A stretch of DNA of 64,000 nucleotides, from assembly GCA_036395755.1 (NCBI GenBank), contig DASWCZ010000094.1:1-64000 (forward strand), in the 5' to 3' direction. Shown here piece by piece: positions 1 to 7,473 of this stretch. The first letter of the stretch is position 1. Every line of letters starts with the position of its first letter. Under the pieces are notes generated by a model. The model did not search any database, was not told the DNA's origin, and was given only the letters and a program-made list of their open reading frames with translations. This DNA is from Gp7-AA6 sp036395755. Its GTDB lineage: Bacteria; Acidobacteriota; Thermoanaerobaculia; UBA5066; Gp7-AA6. Position numbers and translations under genes: made by a program.

Positions 1-416
1 AGGAGTTCGGGTTCACCCACGCCTCGGACGTGCGTGGAACTCGCCCTTTCCTTCCGGTGTTCGAGGGGCGCGCCGGCCGGGTGCCGCAGTTGCCCACCAC
101 GCTGCCGACCTTAGACGAGCTGGTCGGGCGCGACGACCGGACGCCGGACAACGTGCACGAGGCGGTTCTCTCCCGGACCGCGTCTCTTTCGGGGGATCAC
201 GTCTACACCCTGCACGCGGAGCTCGAAGGCATGAAGTGGCTGCCGGCTTTCGAGCGGCTCCTGTCGGGCTGGCAGCGGCAGGGCTACGACATCGTTTCCT
301 TGGAAGCGCTTTTCCGCTCGCTGCCACGTGGCGGCCTGCCGAAGCACGAGGTCGTCCAGGGAGAGGTGCCGGGGCGCTCGGGCACGCTCGCCGTGCAGGG
401 CGCGCCTTCGGACTGA
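1..416 (+). CDS. arnD: ArnD-like polysaccharide deacetylase, 3' part only
   Basis: This is the C-terminal part of a NodB-fold deacetylase; the frame is open from base 3 and the start lies outside the window. Visible motifs are GFTHASDVRG, LPTTLPTLDELVGR and VYTLHAELEG, followed by a tail with EVPGRSGTLAVQ. That order is typical of ArnD, which deformylates undecaprenyl-phosphate-linked 4-formamido-arabinose during lipid A modification. The catalytic N-terminal half is not visible, so the substrate is inferred from family resemblance. The gene ends 51 bp before a convergent receptor gene, with a hairpin between them. A different lipid-linked sugar deacetylase of the same family is possible. Confidence 0.7.
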   Translation, partial: EFGFTHASDVRGTRPFLPVFEGRAGRVPQLPTTLPTLDELVGRDDRTPDNVHEAVLSRTASLSGDHVYTLHAELEGMKWLPAFERLLSGWQRQGYDIVSLEALFRSLPRGGLPKHEVVQGEVPGRSGTLAVQGAPSD

Positions 417-422
417 AAACGA

Positions 423-444
423 AACGGGGGCGCGAGCCCCCGTT
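423..444 (-). terminator. Intrinsic terminator between convergent genes
   Basis: A perfect 9-bp stem (AACGGGGGC / GCCCCCGTT) with a GCGA tetraloop lies between two tail-to-tail genes. Read on the minus strand, the stem is followed by TCGTTTTC, so it best serves the receptor gene; without a T-run it is weaker on the plus strand. Confidence 0.7.
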
Positions 445-467
445 CGATGGTCCCCCCGACCGACGTT

Positions 468-3400
468 CTACCAGCTCACTCGCAGGCCCAGCTGAACCTG
501 ACGCGGATCGCCGTCGCCGCTGCGGATCGTGCCGTCGAAGTTGAAGACGAGGTTTGTGACCTCAGGCGTCAGGAAGTTGTCGGAGTTGAATACGTTGAAC
601 ACTTCCACGATTGGCTCGATCTCGAGGCCCGAAACCTGGAAGCGCCGCGAGACGCGGAGGTCGGCGTCGTGGTACGCGTTGTCTTTCCGACCCAGGTTCC
701 GGCGCGTCACCACCGAGTCGGCAGTGCAGGTTCCGTCCGGGTTGTGGGCCGAGCACCGGTCCTGCGGCGTGAAGGCGTCCGCGCCGGTCGCGGTGATCGA
801 CTTCGGCTGAGAGGAGCGGTAGGCGTAACGGACGTTCACGTCGATCCCGAGCGGCGCGTTCCAGAGCAGCCAGGTGTTCAAGCGGTGCCGCTGATCCCGG
901 TCGGAATAGGAGTACTCGGCATCGAGGTCGGTGATCTTCGCGTAGCGGTAGGAGAACGGATCCCGCTCATTGTCGTCGTCCGATTTGTCCTTCGAGTACG
1001 TGTAGTACGCCTGGAAGGCGAGGTGGCTGCCGAGTTGCTTGGTCAGGCCGAACGTCAGCCCCCAGTACTTACTTTTTGCGGTGGACTCGACCGTCGTCAG
1101 GCCTGTTCCGGCATCGCAGATGATTCCGTTCGTTCCGCCCGGCGCGAGTCCGGTGGACCAGGGACAGCCGAGCAGCGGGTCGTTACGGTTCGCGAACCGG
1201 GTCAGGTGATCTCCCTTCGCGTAGTTGTACTTGACCTCGGCGCCCCAGCCCGGCGCGATCTCCCGCTCCGCGCCGATGGCCCAGGCCGTCGTACGCGGGT
1301 TTTCGAAGTGCCTGTCAAACACGAAGACCTGCGGGAAGAAGACCGGTCCGGTCAGCTGATCGGCCGGGATCAGGTTCGGATACGCAGGAACCGGCCCGAG
1401 AATGCCCGTCAACGCGCTGTTGCGGAAGATCGTCTGCCCGATCGAGCCGTTCGTCGAGCGGGAGGACGCCAGGTTCAAGCCCGGGATCCGCGCGTAGAAG
1501 ATGCCCCAGCTCCCGCGGAAGACCGTCTTTCCGTCGGCCCACGGGTCATAGGAGATCCCGAAGCGCGGTTGCCACATCTTCTTGTCCGAAGGGATCTTTC
1601 CGTTGGAAGGGAACTCCATACCGTTGCGCGTCTGCCCGATGAACGGGGCGAAGAACACCTGACTGGGCGGGGTCTGCGGATCCGGCTCGAGCTCTCCTTC
1701 CCAGCGCAGCCCGGCGTTGATCGTCAGGTTGCGCATCGGCTGCCAGGTGTCCTGGATGAACGCGGCCGGCTCCCTCTGCACGATCGACTGAGTACCGGCT
1801 TCCTCGACCGTGCGCCCGCCGACGCCGGCCTGCTGGAGGTAGAGGAGAACGGGCCCGGTGACGGTCTGACCCGCAGGGCACGTTCCCGTCTGGGACGTGG
1901 CGCCCCCGGAGCACTCGACATAGTTCGGATTGTGGGCGTAGTTCAGGAAGCCGTCCGTGGAGCTGAAGATGAAGCGGCCGTTCCCGAAACCGATGAACGT
2001 CTGCACCGAGTCGACCCGGTTCCACTCGGCGCCGATCTTGATCGAGTGATCCCCGGCGACGATCGAGAAGTTGTCGAGGATCTGGGTGCGGGTGTCGTAG
2101 TACTTGACCGGAATGAAAAACGGTTCCCCGAAGCGATAGGCACGGACGAAGTCGAAAGCGGTGTCGGGCAGCGGCCGGTTCTGGCCCGCGATGAGCGGCC
2201 CCTCGTACGGCCGTGGCCGGTCCTCACGGGACCACTGGCCGCGGAGCTCGTTCAACAGGTTCGCCGAGAGCGTCGAGATCAGCGAGCCTCCATAGCTCTG
2301 TGACCAGTCCTTCTCGGTGGCGTTCGCGCTCCTTCCCCAGGAGTCGACGTCGAATGTCCCGTTGTCCTGCTTCGAGTAGGTATACGCATACCGAATTGTC
2401 GCGAGGTGCTTGTCGCTCGCGTGCCAGTCGAGCTTGGCGAGCCCGACGAAGGCGTCGTCGGTTCTATTGATCGACCCGTTTTCATCCGGGCTGCCGACCG
2501 AAGCGAAGTAATCCACGACCCTCTGCTCGATCCTCGTCGGGTCCGTCTGCTTCGTCGATTTGCCTTTCTGTCCGTCGCCCGCGAGGAAGTAGAAGACGCG
2601 GTCCGGCTGCAGGGCGCCGCCGACGGTGAAACCGGCCTGCCATCGGTCGAAGTCGAACGACTCCGCCCGGCCGCCGCCGCGCTTTGCGGCTCTCGCGGCG
2701 AGGCTGTCAGCCTTGTAGTAGAGGTGGCCCGAGCCGTGGAAATCGTTCGTTCCGGACTTCGTCACGACGTTGACGAAGCCGGACGATGACCTGCCGAACT
2801 CGGCGTTCGCGCCGTCGGCCACGACGACGACCTCCTGGACCGCGTCGAGGTTGAACGTGAACGGCGGCCGCTGGCCGCCTCGCTGCTCGCCGAAGAACGG
2901 GTTGTTGAAGTCCTGACCGTCCACCGAGACGTTGTTGTGGATTCCCTTCTGCCCGTTGATCGAGAGCTCGTCGCCGTCCGGTCCCTGAACGACGGTGACC
3001 CCCGGCGTGAGCTTCGTGAAGTCGAGGAAGTTGTGGCTGGCGTTGGGAAGGTTCTGCACGGCCTTCTCGTCGATCATCGTCGCGCCGGCGGTTCGGCTGG
3101 TCTCGACGACCGGCGCTTCGCCGGTGACCTTGATCTCCTGCTGCACCGAGGAGAGCTGGAGCGTCAGGAGCAGGGTGACCGTCTGCCCGAGCCCGAGCGT
3201 CACCCCGTCGCGCACGAGCGTCGAGAAGCCGGGCAGGCTGACGGTGATCCGGTAGGGGCCGAGCGGCATCAGGAGAGCTCGGAAACGGCCGGTCGAGTCG
3301 GTCGTCTCCTGCTTCTCGAAGTTCGTCGCGGTGTTTCGCACCGCGACCGATGCTCCGGGGAGGACCGCGCCCGATGGATCGACGACGGTTCCCTCGATGA

Positions 3401-3497
3401 CGCCGGTGGTGGCCTGGGACTGGGAGAACCCCGGGGAGCAGAGGAAGAGAAGGAGAGCGAGCGCTGCGAGGGCGACGCGCCACCACGTCTTCGCCAT
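468..3497 (-). CDS. Oar-type TonB-dependent receptor with N-terminal carboxypeptidase-like domain
   Basis: A 1009-residue outer-membrane protein. Residues 1-25 form a signal peptide (hydrophobic run ending in PGFSQ). Residues about 30-115 are a CarboxypepD_reg-like beta-sandwich (GVIEGTVVDPSGAVLPGASV). A plug domain follows (about 125-255, with NVVTKSGTNDFHG), then a long beta-barrel ending in the aromatic LGLRVSW. Such receptors are expanded in Acidobacteriota and Bacteroidota and import large substrates using TonB energy. The substrate cannot be read here and no ExbB or ExbD is nearby, although a TonB-like protein is encoded at 24894. The start is supported by AAGGAGGT five bases upstream. 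A sigma70-like promoter lies 50-80 bp upstream and a hairpin terminator follows. Confidence 0.9.
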   Translation of the reverse strand: MAKTWWRVALAALALLLFLCSPGFSQSQATTGVIEGTVVDPSGAVLPGASVAVRNTATNFEKQETTDSTGRFRALLMPLGPYRITVSLPGFSTLVRDGVTLGLGQTVTLLLTLQLSSVQQEIKVTGEAPVVETSRTAGATMIDEKAVQNLPNASHNFLDFTKLTPGVTVVQGPDGDELSINGQKGIHNNVSVDGQDFNNPFFGEQRGGQRPPFTFNLDAVQEVVVVADGANAEFGRSSSGFVNVVTKSGTNDFHGSGHLYYKADSLAARAAKRGGGRAESFDFDRWQAGFTVGGALQPDRVFYFLAGDGQKGKSTKQTDPTRIEQRVVDYFASVGSPDENGSINRTDDAFVGLAKLDWHASDKHLATIRYAYTYSKQDNGTFDVDSWGRSANATEKDWSQSYGGSLISTLSANLLNELRGQWSREDRPRPYEGPLIAGQNRPLPDTAFDFVRAYRFGEPFFIPVKYYDTRTQILDNFSIVAGDHSIKIGAEWNRVDSVQTFIGFGNGRFIFSSTDGFLNYAHNPNYVECSGGATSQTGTCPAGQTVTGPVLLYLQQAGVGGRTVEEAGTQSIVQREPAAFIQDTWQPMRNLTINAGLRWEGELEPDPQTPPSQVFFAPFIGQTRNGMEFPSNGKIPSDKKMWQPRFGISYDPWADGKTVFRGSWGIFYARIPGLNLASSRSTNGSIGQTIFRNSALTGILGPVPAYPNLIPADQLTGPVFFPQVFVFDRHFENPRTTAWAIGAEREIAPGWGAEVKYNYAKGDHLTRFANRNDPLLGCPWSTGLAPGGTNGIICDAGTGLTTVESTAKSKYWGLTFGLTKQLGSHLAFQAYYTYSKDKSDDDNERDPFSYRYAKITDLDAEYSYSDRDQRHRLNTWLLWNAPLGIDVNVRYAYRSSQPKSITATGADAFTPQDRCSAHNPDGTCTADSVVTRRNLGRKDNAYHDADLRVSRRFQVSGLEIEPIVEVFNVFNSDNFLTPEVTNLVFNFDGTIRSGDGDPRQVQLGLRVSW

Positions 3498-3549
3498 GGA
3501 TGACCTCCTTGTTGCGAAGCGACGAATATCTTTCGACTTTGTTGTCGTG

Positions 3550-3579
3550 AATCTATCCGCCGCCCGGTGGACAAGTCAA
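3550..3579 (-). promoter_or_regulatory. Sigma70-like promoter for the Oar-type receptor
   Basis: On the minus strand TTGACT (3579-3574) and TAGATT (3555-3550) are separated by 18 bp. They lie about 50 bp upstream of the receptor start, in the 155-bp divergent gap to the CPBP gene. Found by eye only. Confidence 0.5.
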
Positions 3580-3652
3580 TGAGGGGCGTCCGCGATCCGA
3601 CGCGTTTTACATAGTTGAGATATCCTGCGCCGCTCGACGGCGGCGTCAATCC

Positions 3653-4465
3653 GTGACGACCAATACGCTCGTTTTTCTTCTCCTGCTCCTCGCGGGATGC
3701 GCGGGGATCACACTTTCCTTCGCAAGGGCGCGCTCCCGCGCCGTATTCGCGGAAGACGGATTTCTCGAGCCGGGCCGCCGGACTCTCGCCGTTGCGCTCC
3801 TCGCCGCCGTCCTTCTGCTGACGGTCGCCATCCCGTTTGCGGGAGGCTTCGCGGGAGCGCAGCCGGACACCGCGGACCTGACGATCGTCTCCCTTTTCGC
3901 GGTTCACGCGATCCTGATCTTCTTCCTCGGCTGCTACTACGCTCTCTCTGGCCGTCGGTCCCTGGCCGACTTCCTCAAAATCAGGAGCGCACGGCCGATC
4001 TCGGACCTTTCTTCGGGAATCCTGATCGGCGCGGCGGGGTGGGTGGTCACGATCCTCGCGGCCCTGGCGGTCATCGGCGTCTGGTGGCTCATCCGCCGGC
4101 CGCTTCCGACGTCGGCGGCCGAGGGAACGCCCGTGTCTCCGACGATTCTCTGGATCGTGTCGCAGCCCGTGGGGGTCAAGATCGCGATCGTCGTCTCCGC
4201 GATGGTGGTCGAGGAGCTGTTCTTTCGCTCGTTCCTTCAGACGCGGGTCGGTCCGCTCGCGGCCACCCTGATGTTCACGGCCGCGCATGGAGTGTACGGG
4301 CAGCCTCTGGTGCTGGTCGGGATCCTGGTGATCTCCGCCATCCTCTCGGTGACCTTCGTTCTCTATGGCAACGTGCTGCCGTGCATCATCGCGCACGGCG
4401 CCTTCGACGCCATTCAGATGTTCGTCGTGATTCCCCTGGTCACCCGCGCGACGTCGGCCGGCTGA
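3653..4465 (+). CDS. CPBP family intramembrane glutamic endopeptidase
   Basis: A 270-residue protein with about eight hydrophobic segments. The second half carries the CPBP (Rce1/Abi) signature: EELFFRSFLQ, then FTAAHGV, then a late HGAFDA. In this family the EExxxR glutamates and downstream His residues form the intramembrane active site, so an active membrane protease is likely. Substrates are usually unknown. The GTG start at 3653 gives a hydrophobic N-terminus immediately, as expected. The last 26 bases overlap the end of the convergent zincin gene. Roles described for relatives include bacteriocin immunity and prenyl-protein processing, and nothing here decides between them. Confidence 0.85.
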   Translation: MTTNTLVFLLLLLAGCAGITLSFARARSRAVFAEDGFLEPGRRTLAVALLAAVLLLTVAIPFAGGFAGAQPDTADLTIVSLFAVHAILIFFLGCYYALSGRRSLADFLKIRSARPISDLSSGILIGAAGWVVTILAALAVIGVWWLIRRPLPTSAAEGTPVSPTILWIVSQPVGVKIAIVVSAMVVEELFFRSFLQTRVGPLAATLMFTAAHGVYGQPLVLVGILVISAILSVTFVLYGNVLPCIIAHGAFDAIQMFVVIPLVTRATSAG

Positions 4466-5663
4466 CCGCGGAGCGTCGCGGGAAGCCCGGGAGAGCGGGC
4501 GTTTCCGAGAATCCCACGGAGAGGAGGACGTCGGCGCCCACACGCGTGATCGCCGGAGCGCCTTCGCGCTTCACCGACTGCATCGCTTTCTCGAACCGTT
4601 CGGCGGCGCCGGGGCTCTCGAAACGCAGGCGCCACAGATAGACGAAAGTCTCTCCCGACGTAAAGAAGGCGATCCGATCGCCCCGCCAGCCCGAAGCGGC
4701 CTCGGAAGCGGTCTCCTCCGGGAGCGAACGGCGCAGAAGGAATCGGAGCGCCCATTCGCCGATCGTGTCGGAGTAGAGAAATCGGAACGGCGACGGGGCG
4801 AGCCGGCCCGCGTCGGCCGGCAGGAGGTCCGTGGCCGGCGGCGGACGGCGGTCGCCATGAAGAATGTCCGCGGTCGAGACGGGCGGATCGTTCCAGAGCC
4901 GGTCCACTTCTTTCCAGCCCCCCCGGGCGACGGCGCGACGAACGTAGGCGGTTCCTTCGACGTACGGGAAGAAGAGCTGCTCGACGAAGAAGTCGGGCAG
5001 GTTTTTCGGGGCGTTCGCTTTCTCGAGCGCGCCGGCGGAAAGGAGCGGCGTCAGCGCTTCTTCCGCCGCTTCGTCCGCTCCGGGCAGGTCTTTCAGAGCG
5101 ACTCGCACCATCACGAGGGTCGCTTCCCCCTCGAGCAGGCACTGCAGGGCGAGCGCGCGGTCGCCGTCGTCCCGGAGAGACTTGAACCGCCGGTCGAGCC
5201 GGAGCGTCTGATCCTGGAGCGCGTGGGTCAGCTCGTGAGAAAAGAGGAGCCGTTCGGCGAGCTCTCCAGATCCGTCCTCCAGCGTCTCGGCTGCCCCGCC
5301 CCGGACGACGTAGAAGCGCCGGGGCTCCGGATCGTAGAACGCGATCACCTGAGACGCGTAGAAGTCGAGCAACCGCTCGAGGAGGTCCGGGGTCTGGTCG
5401 ATCAGTCCGAGAACCGCGAGCGACTTCAACGTCACGTCGGGGGCCGCGGGAAAGGAGTCGACGAGCTTGCCCCGCAGAAACTTCTTCAACGTCGCCGGAT
5501 CGATCTCGGAGGCGGGAACGGCGTTCTCGAATCGGCGTCCCCGGACCTCCTCGACCAACTTCGACACCTCCCGGATGCGCGTCGGAAGGAGCGTCGTCGC
5601 TCCCACGGTCAAAAGCGCGAGAAGGAGGGCTGCGCCGCGGGCGAAGACAGCGGACGGCTTCAC
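4440..5663 (-). CDS. Predicted secreted or anchored zinc metallopeptidase (HExxH)
   Basis: A protein of about 407 residues from the GTG at 5663, which places a hydrophobic segment (AALLLALLTVGATTLL) directly after the start. The frame extends further upstream, but that part runs into the divergent gene and has no protein-like character. The centre carries HELTHALQDQ, a zincin HExxH helix, followed about 35 residues later by EGEATLVM, whose Glu could be the third zinc ligand. The N-terminal half resembles acidobacterial hypothetical proteins rather than a named peptidase family. Substrate and location beyond the membrane or periplasm are unknown. No clear Shine-Dalgarno precedes the chosen start. 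Confidence 0.7.
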   Translation of the reverse strand: MKPSAVFARGAALLLALLTVGATTLLPTRIREVSKLVEEVRGRRFENAVPASEIDPATLKKFLRGKLVDSFPAAPDVTLKSLAVLGLIDQTPDLLERLLDFYASQVIAFYDPEPRRFYVVRGGAAETLEDGSGELAERLLFSHELTHALQDQTLRLDRRFKSLRDDGDRALALQCLLEGEATLVMVRVALKDLPGADEAAEEALTPLLSAGALEKANAPKNLPDFFVEQLFFPYVEGTAYVRRAVARGGWKEVDRLWNDPPVSTADILHGDRRPPPATDLLPADAGRLAPSPFRFLYSDTIGEWALRFLLRRSLPEETASEAASGWRGDRIAFFTSGETFVYLWRLRFESPGAAERFEKAMQSVKREGAPAITRVGADVLLSVGFSETPALPGFPRRSAVSRPTSRG

Positions 5664-5781
5664 GCCGGGCAGGGTAGCATGCGGCCTTCGAGATCCGGGA
5701 CCCCGGGCCCGGACCCAAGCCGCCCCGATGGTCCCTTCGACTTTTGGATTAAGATGCGCCGATTTCGCCGCGACAGCGTGA

Positions 5782-6249
5782 ATGACGAAGACGCCTCCGT
5801 CCCACGACGCCGGACCGATCCGGATGTCGCTCTCCAGCCGATTCGAGAACATCGAGTTGGCGCAGCACCTTTGTGGCAAACTCCTCGAGGGGAGGGAGGT
5901 TTCCGAAGAAACCAAGCACTGGCTCCTGATGGCGCTGCGCGAAGCGCTCGCCAACGCCATCAAGCACGGAAACCGTCAGGACGTCTCCAAACGCATCCAC
6001 GTGGAGATGGACGTGGTCGGAGGAAACCTGCAGATCTCGATTCGCGACGAGGGCGAGGGGTTCGACCCCGCGGCGGTCGAAGATCCTCTCGCCCCGGAGA
6101 ACCGGTTGAAGACGTCGGGGCGGGGGATCTTCTACATGAAGACGTTCATGGATGACGTCCGCTTTCGCAAGCTCGAAGGCGGCGGCATGGAGATCGTTCT
6201 GACCAAGAATTTGGGCTCGGGAGAGGAGAAGGAGGGAAACCGGACATGA
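5782..6249 (+). CDS. RsbW-like anti-sigma factor / serine kinase (HATPase_c)
   Basis: A 155-residue GHKL ATPase domain protein. The N box EALANAIKHGN (residues 54-64), the G1 box DEGEGFDP (89-96) and the G2 box GRGIFYMK (113-120) are intact, so it should bind ATP. Family members hold a sigma factor inactive and phosphorylate a STAS-domain antagonist. Here the STAS gene follows directly with a 4-nt ATGA overlap, which supports the partner-switch pairing. No sigma factor gene or PP2C phosphatase is adjacent, so the target is unknown. An internal ATG at residue 15 could also be the start. Confidence 0.9.
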   Translation: MTKTPPSHDAGPIRMSLSSRFENIELAQHLCGKLLEGREVSEETKHWLLMALREALANAIKHGNRQDVSKRIHVEMDVVGGNLQISIRDEGEGFDPAAVEDPLAPENRLKTSGRGIFYMKTFMDDVRFRKLEGGGMEIVLTKNLGSGEEKEGNRT

Positions 6250-6587
6250 AGGCGAATGTGCGCGAGGTCCAGGGGGTCTCGATCGTGGACCTGAAGGGAA
6301 AGATCACGATCGGCTCCGGGGACGTCCAGTTGCGCGAGGTCATCAACGGTCTCGTCGAGAAGGGAAAGAAGAACATCCTGATCAATATGCAGGAGGTGAC
6401 GACCATCGATTCGTCCGGGATCGGCGAGCTCGTCGGCTGCTACACTTCCGTGACCAACAAAGGTGGGAAGCTGAAGCTTCTTCACCTTCCTCCGAAAATC
6501 AACGACGTCCTGACCGTCACGCAGCTGATCACCGTGTTCGACGTCTACGAGTCCGAGTCGGAGGCCCTCGCGACGTACGCGGCGTAA
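6246..6587 (+). CDS. Anti-sigma factor antagonist, STAS domain
   Basis: A 113-residue single STAS domain. The motif TTIDSSGIGELVG at about residues 52-64 holds the serine that the cognate RsbW-type kinase phosphorylates in this family. The unphosphorylated form binds the kinase and frees the sigma factor. It overlaps the kinase gene by 4 nt, so translation is probably coupled. SpoIIAA and RsbV are the best-studied relatives; which pathway this pair controls cannot be said from the window. Confidence 0.92.
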   Translation: MKANVREVQGVSIVDLKGKITIGSGDVQLREVINGLVEKGKKNILINMQEVTTIDSSGIGELVGCYTSVTNKGGKLKLLHLPPKINDVLTVTQLITVFDVYESESEALATYAA

Positions 6588-6702
6588 CCCACCAGCGTTT
6601 CCGTTCGAGCGATTCGCCGCCGCTTCGCGACCCGGGCTGGAGGCAGCGCTCGCCCGTGAGCTGCCGTCGCCGGCGCGCGGCGCGGAGCGTCTCCGCGACG
6701 CC

Positions 6703-7473
6703 GTGTCCGACGCGGTCCTTTCTCCCGGAAAGCGCATCCGACCGCTCGTCGCGCTCGCGGCGGGCGAGCTCGTCCGCGCGAAACCCGTGGGCCCGCTCGC
6801 GGTGGCGGTCGCGGTCGAGTACGTCCATGCCGCCTCCCTGGTGCTCGACGATCTGCCCTCGATGGACAACGCTGTCCGCCGGCGCGGCCGCGCCGCGATC
6901 CACCTGGCGTACGGCGTCGCGACGGCGGAGCTCGCCGCGGTGACGCTCCTCTCTCGCGCCTTCGAGATCGTGGCCCGGGAATCCGGGATCGCCGCAGAGG
7001 TGCGCGCCCGCATCAGCGGAGAGCTCGCCGGCGCCATCGGAGCCTATGGGTGCTGCGGCGGGCAGGCCGCGGACCTCGCGGCGGATGCGGCTTCCGTGGT
7101 CTTGGACGACCTGGAAGCCATCCACGCGCGCAAGACCGGGGCGCTGTTCGTGGCGGCGGTCCGGGGAGGCGCGCTGGCCGGAAAGGCGAGCGAGGCGACC
7201 CTCGAAGCCTTGACCCTTTACGCCCGCAACCTCGGACTCGCCTTCCAGATCACCGACGACGTTCTCGACGTGCAGGGCGATCCGGAGCATCTCGGAAAGG
7301 ACACCCACCGCGATGCGCACCGCGCGAACTTTGCGACCGTCCTGGGCATCGAATCCAGCCGCGCCCTCGTCGGCGAGCTCCTCGACACGGCGACCGCCGC
7401 GCTCTCCCCGTTCCGGCGGCGTGGGGCGGTCCTGGCCGACCTCGCGGGGTACGTCCGCGATCGTCGCTCTTGA
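6703..7473 (+). CDS. Divergent polyprenyl (farnesyl/geranylgeranyl) diphosphate synthase
   Basis: A class I prenyltransferase fold: DDLPSMDNAVRRRG (first aspartate-rich motif, residues 49-62), CCGGQ, HARKTGA and TDDVLDVQGD (second aspartate-rich motif). The GTG at 6703 is only the first canonical start. The same frame is open upstream and at 6589-6702 encodes what looks like the usual first helix (FERFAAASRPGLEAALAREL), so the real protein is about 35-38 residues longer with an unidentified start. The LAGDAL segment seen in IspA is replaced by ELAAVTLL, an unusual change, so activity or chain length may differ. A canonical paralogue lies at 50454. The next gene overlaps by 4 nt (TTGA). Confidence 0.8.
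   Translation: MSDAVLSPGKRIRPLVALAAGELVRAKPVGPLAVAVAVEYVHAASLVLDDLPSMDNAVRRRGRAAIHLAYGVATAELAAVTLLSRAFEIVARESGIAAEVRARISGELAGAIGAYGCCGGQAADLAADAASVVLDDLEAIHARKTGALFVAAVRGGALAGKASEATLEALTLYARNLGLAFQITDDVLDVQGDPEHLGKDTHRDAHRANFATVLGIESSRALVGELLDTATAALSPFRRRGAVLADLAGYVRDRRS

Noticed and set aside
447..2303. A 618-codon open frame antisense to the Oar-type receptor
   Set aside because: Low-complexity composition (Arg, Val, Glu, Asp) and no domain; the receptor on the other strand is well supported.
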